Shown here one piece after another: positions 60,114-64,000 of a DNA stretch of 64,000 nt. Both the position numbers and the translations under genes were made by a program. The notes below the pieces were generated by a model. The model saw nothing but the letters and a program-made list of their open reading frames with translations, did not search any database and was not told where the DNA came from. Position 1 is the stretch's first letter. Every line of letters starts with the position of its first letter. This DNA is from Mycobacteroides salmoniphilum (lineage in GTDB: Bacteria > Actinomycetota > Actinomycetes > Mycobacteriales > Mycobacteriaceae): the NCBI RefSeq assembly GCF_004924335.1, contig NZ_CP024633.1, positions 1,736,001 to 1,800,000 of the forward strand, in the 5' to 3' direction.

Positions 60114-60139
60114 GTGGGGGATTGTGGGGTAAAGTGGCG
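60114..60139 (+). promoter_or_regulatory. MraZ-binding boxes upstream of mraZ
   Basis: GTGGGG at 60114, GTGGGG at 60124 and GTGGCG at 60134, exactly 10 bp apart, ending 51 bp before the mraZ ATG. Three TGGGN-like repeats at one-turn spacing are the known MraZ recognition pattern. Related GTGGGT and GTGGGG copies at 60072 and 60083 may be weaker sites. Confidence 0.82.
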
Positions 60140-60190
60140 CCTATCGGAGGGAAGGGTAGCTCCGAAGGGTTTGGACAGGGAGGTGTCGAG

Positions 60191-60622
60191 ATGTTTCTCG
60201 GTACCTACACGCCCAGGCTTGATGACAAAGGGCGGCTGACATTGCCCGCCAAGTTTCGGGACGCACTAGCGGGAGGGTTGATGGTCACCAAAAGCCAGGA
60301 TCACAGCCTCGCCGTCTATCCACGGACCGAGTTCGAGCAGCTGGCGCGCAAGGCGGCCACGGCTTCTCGTAGCAACCCCGAGGCTCGCGCCTTTCTGCGC
60401 AACCTGGCCGCGGCCACCGACGAACAGCATCCGGACGCACAGGGTCGCATCACCCTGTCCGCCGACCATCGGCGGTACGCGGATCTGTCCAAGGACTGCG
60501 TTGTCATCGGATCTGTTGACTACCTAGAGATTTGGGATGCCGCTAAGTGGCAGCGGTACCTGGAGGAACACGAAGAGAACTTCTCGACGGCCAGTGATGA
60601 ATCCCTCAATGGCATCTTCTGA
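60191..60622 (+). CDS. mraZ: Transcriptional regulator MraZ
   Basis: A 143-residue DNA-binding protein with two AbrB-like halves, each with the family motif ([13 protein letters not shown] at ~11 and [13 protein letters not shown] at ~83). It forms a ring that binds the TGGGN boxes upstream and represses the division and cell wall cluster. Same length as I recall in M. tuberculosis. ATG 60191 is the homologous start. The end overlaps rsmH by 14 nt. Confidence 0.97.
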   Translation: MFLGTYTPRLDDKGRLTLPAKFRDALAGGLMVTKSQDHSLAVYPRTEFEQLARKAATASRSNPEARAFLRNLAAATDEQHPDAQGRITLSADHRRYADLSKDCVVIGSVDYLEIWDAAKWQRYLEEHEENFSTASDESLNGIF

Positions 60623-61778
60623 GCGAGCCCGCGCAGCGCGGCCTCTGTCCGATACGGCCCTGGCGTACTTCCCCGACGCCAGGTTCGCACCATCGGGCAG
60701 GGACCGGGCTGCACGGTTTCCTTGCATCTACCAGCGCTCCCACAGGGGCATGTCCCGCTCCCGGAGGGGTGTCGCCGTGTCTGACAACAATTCTCGGCCG
60801 GGGTTCGGTCACATTCCGGTCATGCTTGAGCGCTGCTATGAGCTACTGGCTCCCGCTCTGACGGCCCGGTCCGCGGACGGATCCGGCGCTGTTCTCGTTG
60901 ACGCCACCCTCGGCGCGGGCGGGCACACCGAGCACTTCCTTTCCACACTGCCGGGCCTCACGGTCATCGGTCTCGATCGCGATACCAATGCCCTGGACAT
61001 CGCCCAAACCCGGCTGGCGCCCTTCGGGGCGCGATTCGCCGGCGTGCATACCCGCTACGACGGCCTTGCCGATGCGCTGGACGGGTTGGGTTACCGGACA
61101 ACATCTTCGGTTGACGCGGTGCTCTTCGATCTGGGCGTGTCCTCCATGCAGCTCGATCAGGCCGAACGCGGCTTTGCCTATTCGGTTGACGCTCCGTTGG
61201 ACATGCGGATGAACGCGCACGACGAACTGACTGCCGCGGACATCCTGAACACCTATTCGGCGGCAGAGCTGTCCAGGGTGCTCACCAGATTCGGCGAGGA
61301 GCGCTTCGCGCGCCGGATCGCCGGCGAGATCGTCCGGCGCCGCGCGATCGAACCCTTCACGCGCAGTGGGCAGTTGGTTGAACTGCTGTATGCCGCCATC
61401 CCCGCCGCCACCCGTCGTACCGGCGGTCACCCGGCGAAACGGACCTTCCAGGCGCTTCGGATCGCGGTTAACGCCGAGCTCGAATCCCTTGCCGCCGCGA
61501 TACCTACCGCGATGGCGGCGTTGCGTCCCGGCGGTCGTATCGCGGTCATGGCCTACCAATCGCTCGAGGACAAGATCGTCAAGGCGGAGTTCGCGGACGC
61601 CATCGCATCCCGGTCGCCCATCGACCTACCCGTCGAATTACCCAGTGATGCACCGGAGTTCAGAGCTATCACCCGAGGCGCCGAACGGGCGAACGATGCG
61701 GAAATAGAAGTCAATCCGCGTAGTGCACCAGTGCGGTTACGGGCAGTCGAACGAGTTGCGGATAGGAGGAGCGCATGA
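60609..61778 (+). CDS. rsmH: 16S rRNA (cytosine-1402-N4) methyltransferase
   Basis: RsmH (MraW) methylates C1402 in the ribosomal P site. The protein has 389 residues. Core motifs are [32 protein letters not shown] (SAM), [18 protein letters not shown] and [15 protein letters not shown]. About 55 extra residues precede the core; they contain [10 protein letters not shown], which closely matches the extension of M. tuberculosis Rv2165c, so ATG 60609 (overlapping mraZ) is preferred over GTG 60777. Overlaps the FtsL-like gene by ATGA. Confidence 0.95.
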   Translation: MASSERARAARPLSDTALAYFPDARFAPSGRDRAARFPCIYQRSHRGMSRSRRGVAVSDNNSRPGFGHIPVMLERCYELLAPALTARSADGSGAVLVDATLGAGGHTEHFLSTLPGLTVIGLDRDTNALDIAQTRLAPFGARFAGVHTRYDGLADALDGLGYRTTSSVDAVLFDLGVSSMQLDQAERGFAYSVDAPLDMRMNAHDELTAADILNTYSAAELSRVLTRFGEERFARRIAGEIVRRRAIEPFTRSGQLVELLYAAIPAATRRTGGHPAKRTFQALRIAVNAELESLAAAIPTAMAALRPGGRIAVMAYQSLEDKIVKAEFADAIASRSPIDLPVELPSDAPEFRAITRGAERANDAEIEVNPRSAPVRLRAVERVADRRSA

Positions 61779-62758
61779 TTGGGGTGCGCAAGAAGGGTGG
61801 TGAGGCCCCCAAGAAGACCAACTCCGCCAAGCCCGCCACACGTCGCGGTGGCGCGCCCAAGGCGCCCGGTGCCGGTCCTTCGCCGCGCCCACGCCGTTCT
61901 GCTCCGCAGACCATGCCGATTCCGGTGCAGCGCAAGGCTCCCGAGAAGATCCGTCCGGCAACCAGCACCCAACAGGCGAAGGATCGAGCGAAGGCGCGCA
62001 AGGCCAAGGCGCCCAAGGTCATTCGTATACCGCTGCGCGAAAGAATTCTCACCCGCCTGTCCGATGTGGACCTGCGGCCACAGGTGTGGATCGCCAAGGT
62101 CCCGTTCGTCGTGCTGGTCATCGGCGCCCTCGGTGTTGGCCTGGCCATCACATTGTGGTTGTCGACCGACGCCGCCGAGCGCTCCTACCAGCTGCGTGCC
62201 CAGCGGAACACCAATGAGGATCTGCTACAACGCAAGGAAGCCCTCGAACGCGATGTGTTGCGTGCGGAATCCGCACCGGCACTCGCAGATTCGGCACGCG
62301 ACCTCGGTATGATCCCGTCGCGCGATATCGCGCATCTGGTGCGGGACCCGCAGGGCAACTGGCTGTTGGTGGGTGCTCCAAAGCCTGCCGAAGGTGTCGC
62401 GCCGGCTCCACTGAACTCTGTGATCCCCGATGACGTCGATGCTGTTCCGAAGGCCGGCAATTCGGTCGAGGTGCCCGTGCAGCTGCCGCCCGTGCCGCCG
62501 CCGGTGGCTGTGGTACCGCATATGGCCCCACCGGCGATCGTGCCCGCGCCCGTGGTGGAAGCTCCTGCGGGACAAGAACCCGCTCTCGCGCCGCCCGCGG
62601 TTCCGGCGCCCGCGCCGGTCGTGGCCGCACCGGATCCCGCTATCGCGATACCGCCCCCCGTGGCCGACGCGCCGCAAGCATCAAATATCACGAATTCTCC
62701 AGTTACCGGGGAACAATTCAATCCCGTGGCAACAACGAGTCCCCACCCGGCGACGTGA
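61775..62758 (+). CDS. FtsL-like cell division protein (Rv2164c-like)
   Basis: A 327-residue bitopic protein in the position of ftsL. A long basic Lys/Arg/Pro/Ala cytosolic region (~1-105) precedes one helix around 112-132 ([21 protein letters not shown]). A short coiled coil follows ([21 protein letters not shown]), then [20 protein letters not shown], the FtsL-type end. A ~130-residue Pro/Ala/Val-rich tail comes last, longer than in classical FtsL. It should join FtsQB-type partners and PbpB at the septum. Coupled to both neighbours by ATGA and GTGA. Confidence 0.85.
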   Translation: MIGVRKKGGEAPKKTNSAKPATRRGGAPKAPGAGPSPRPRRSAPQTMPIPVQRKAPEKIRPATSTQQAKDRAKARKAKAPKVIRIPLRERILTRLSDVDLRPQVWIAKVPFVVLVIGALGVGLAITLWLSTDAAERSYQLRAQRNTNEDLLQRKEALERDVLRAESAPALADSARDLGMIPSRDIAHLVRDPQGNWLLVGAPKPAEGVAPAPLNSVIPDDVDAVPKAGNSVEVPVQLPPVPPPVAVVPHMAPPAIVPAPVVEAPAGQEPALAPPAVPAPAPVVAAPDPAIAIPPPVADAPQASNITNSPVTGEQFNPVATTSPHPAT

Positions 62759-64000
62759 CCCGGGAGGATCGGTCCCGGCCGGTCGGTGCCCGTCGCACCC
62801 GACGGCCGGTCGCTGCCGTGTCGCGGACAGCCGGATTCGCCTTTCGGCACCGGGCGGGCAATATCATCATCTTCCTCACGCTCGCCGTCGCCGCCCTCCA
62901 GCTGTTCACCCTGCAGGGACCGCGCGCGGCGGGTCTGCGCGCCGAGGCCTCCGGTCAGCTGAAGGTCACCGAGACCGAGAAGGCGTTGCGCGGCACCATC
63001 GTCGACCGTGCGGGCAACAAGCTGGCCTTCACCATTGAGGCTCGTGCGCTCACCTTCCAGCCGAAGAAGATTCGCGAACAACTCACCAAGGCCTGGGAGA
63101 AAAGCCAGGTGACCCTCAAGGACCCTGGGAAGAGCGACGCCGATAAGGCCGCGGCGGCGAAAATAAGGGCCGTCGAGCCCGAGCAGCGGCTGCAGGATAT
63201 TGCCAATGGAGTGTCGGCCAAGCTGGGCAACAAACCCGATGCCAAGAGCTTGCTGAAGAAGATCCGCAGCGACGACACCTTCGCGTACCTGGCGCGCTCG
63301 GTCGATCCGGCCATCGCCGCCGAGATCGTCAAGGAGTTCCCCGAAGTGGGGGCCGAGCGGCAGGACATCCGCCAGTATCCCGGTGGCTCGTTGGCCGCCA
63401 ATATTGTGGGCAGCATCGACTGGGAGGGCTACGGCCTTCTGGGGCTTGAGGATTCCCTGGACAGTGCGTTGGCCGGCAAGGACGGATCCCAGACCTACGA
63501 CCGTGGCTCTGACGGTGCGGTGATTCCCGGTAGCTACCGCGACCAACACAATGCCGTCAACGGATCCACCGTCGAACTCACGCTGGACAATGACATTCAG
63601 TTCTATGTGCAGCAGCAGGTCCAGCAGGCCAAGGACTTGTCCGAAGCGCGCAGCGTGTCCGCGGTTGTGCTGGATTCGAAGACCGGTGAGGTCCTGGCGA
63701 TGGCCAATGACAACACCTTTGACCCCTCACAGAACCTCGGTAAGCAGGGCAACCGTGAGATGGGCAATCTTTCGGTGTCCTCGCCGTTCGAGCCCGGATC
63801 GGTCAACAAGATCATCACGGCATCGGCGGTCATCGAAAATGATTTGTCCAATCCCGATGAAGTGCTGCAGGTTCCGGGCTCCATCAACATGGGCGGGGTC
63901 ACGGTTCGCGACGCGTGGGTACATGGAACCGTGCCGTACACCACCACCGGTGTATTCGGAAAGTCTTCCAACGTGGGCACACTGATGCTCGCCCAGCGGG
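62755..64000 (+). CDS. pbpB: Penicillin-binding protein PbpB (FtsI/PBP3), 3'-truncated by window edge
   Basis: First ~415 codons of the septal transpeptidase. GTG 62755 overlaps the previous stop as GTGA. A basic tail with RRTRRPVAAVSRTAG leads to one membrane helix near residues 38-58 (NIIIFLTLAVAALQLFTLQG), the PBP dimer domain (LRGTIVDRAGNKLAF) and the transpeptidase domain with SxxK in FEPGSVNKIITA (Ser349) and SxN in KSSNVG (~404-406). The KTG motif lies beyond the edge. Target of beta-lactams in division. Confidence 0.95.
   Translation, partial: MTREDRSRPVGARRTRRPVAAVSRTAGFAFRHRAGNIIIFLTLAVAALQLFTLQGPRAAGLRAEASGQLKVTETEKALRGTIVDRAGNKLAFTIEARALTFQPKKIREQLTKAWEKSQVTLKDPGKSDADKAAAAKIRAVEPEQRLQDIANGVSAKLGNKPDAKSLLKKIRSDDTFAYLARSVDPAIAAEIVKEFPEVGAERQDIRQYPGGSLAANIVGSIDWEGYGLLGLEDSLDSALAGKDGSQTYDRGSDGAVIPGSYRDQHNAVNGSTVELTLDNDIQFYVQQQVQQAKDLSEARSVSAVVLDSKTGEVLAMANDNTFDPSQNLGKQGNREMGNLSVSSPFEPGSVNKIITASAVIENDLSNPDEVLQVPGSINMGGVTVRDAWVHGTVPYTTTGVFGKSSNVGTLMLAQR

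Overview
This window is a dense, GC-rich (mid-60s % by eye) actinobacterial chromosome segment. Gene content and order are those of a mycobacterium. From memory, the run lipA-lipB-dlaT ... pepB-gcvT-ilvE ... cobS-cobT ... adoK-asnB-ctaC-ctaF-mmpS3 ... qcrB-qcrA-qcrC-ctaE ... trpD ... pimB'-fadD15 ... aroG-pknL ... mptA-idsA2 ... lppM ... mraZ-rsmH-pbpB follows M. tuberculosis Rv2219 down to Rv2163c. Several genes usual there are missing and several accessory genes are inserted, so a rapidly growing non-tuberculous species is likely. The Mycobacteroides abscessus/chelonae group is my best guess, as inference only.

Layout. 1-5140: accessory island with an MFS exporter (cut by the left edge), a PF13444-type N-acyltransferase, a PvdA-type ornithine/lysine N-hydroxylase, a TetR regulator with an obvious operator region, and a cytochrome P450. 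5127-10221: lipoate and 2-oxoacid dehydrogenase block (DUF4191 protein, lipA, lipB, an SDR-like protein, dlaT). 10357-12679: DUF167 protein, a TetR/extended-SDR operon with two matching palindromic operators, and a small hypothetical gene. 12686-18194: pepB, gcvT, ilvE and a Tat-exported purple-acid-phosphatase-like enzyme. 18283-22404: cobU-cobT-cobS, a DUF3043 membrane protein and glycerate kinase. 22507-26466: HesB/IscA-type protein, a membrane protein, adenosine kinase and asnB.

26627-34794: respiratory block, ctaC-ctaF-mmpS3-membrane protein on the plus strand and ctaE-qcrC-qcrA-qcrB on the minus strand, that is, the parts of the cytochrome bcc-aa3 supercomplex. 34956-41461: trpD, a DnaQ/GIY-YIG fusion nuclease, a methyltransferase, a tiny Cys-rich protein, a RipC-like NlpC/P60 hydrolase and a HExxH protein. 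41467-50423: cell-envelope block with pimB', fadD15, two SRPBCC proteins, a Ddn-like protein, an ArsA-like ATPase, a PlsC acyltransferase, a GT87 mannosyltransferase and an RNase AS-type nuclease. 50479-59830: aroG, pknL with its putative substrate regulator, mptA-idsA2, metF, lppM, a GNAT and a DUF3040 protein. 60114-64000: start of the division and cell wall cluster with its MraZ boxes, mraZ, rsmH, an FtsL-like protein and pbpB (cut by the right edge).

Architecture is a theme of its own. Co-directional genes are repeatedly fused by 4-nt ATGA or GTGA overlaps. All 14 convergent pairs lie within 20 nt of each other or overlap, and four of them share a single CTAG that reads TAG on both strands. 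About fifteen genes show a TANNNT -10 hexamer 6-8 nt before the start codon, the signature of leaderless transcription, including one 22-bp divergent promoter with two overlapping -10 boxes. No tRNA, rRNA, insertion sequence, prophage or CRISPR array was seen. Rv numbers and comparisons with other species are from memory, not from a search.
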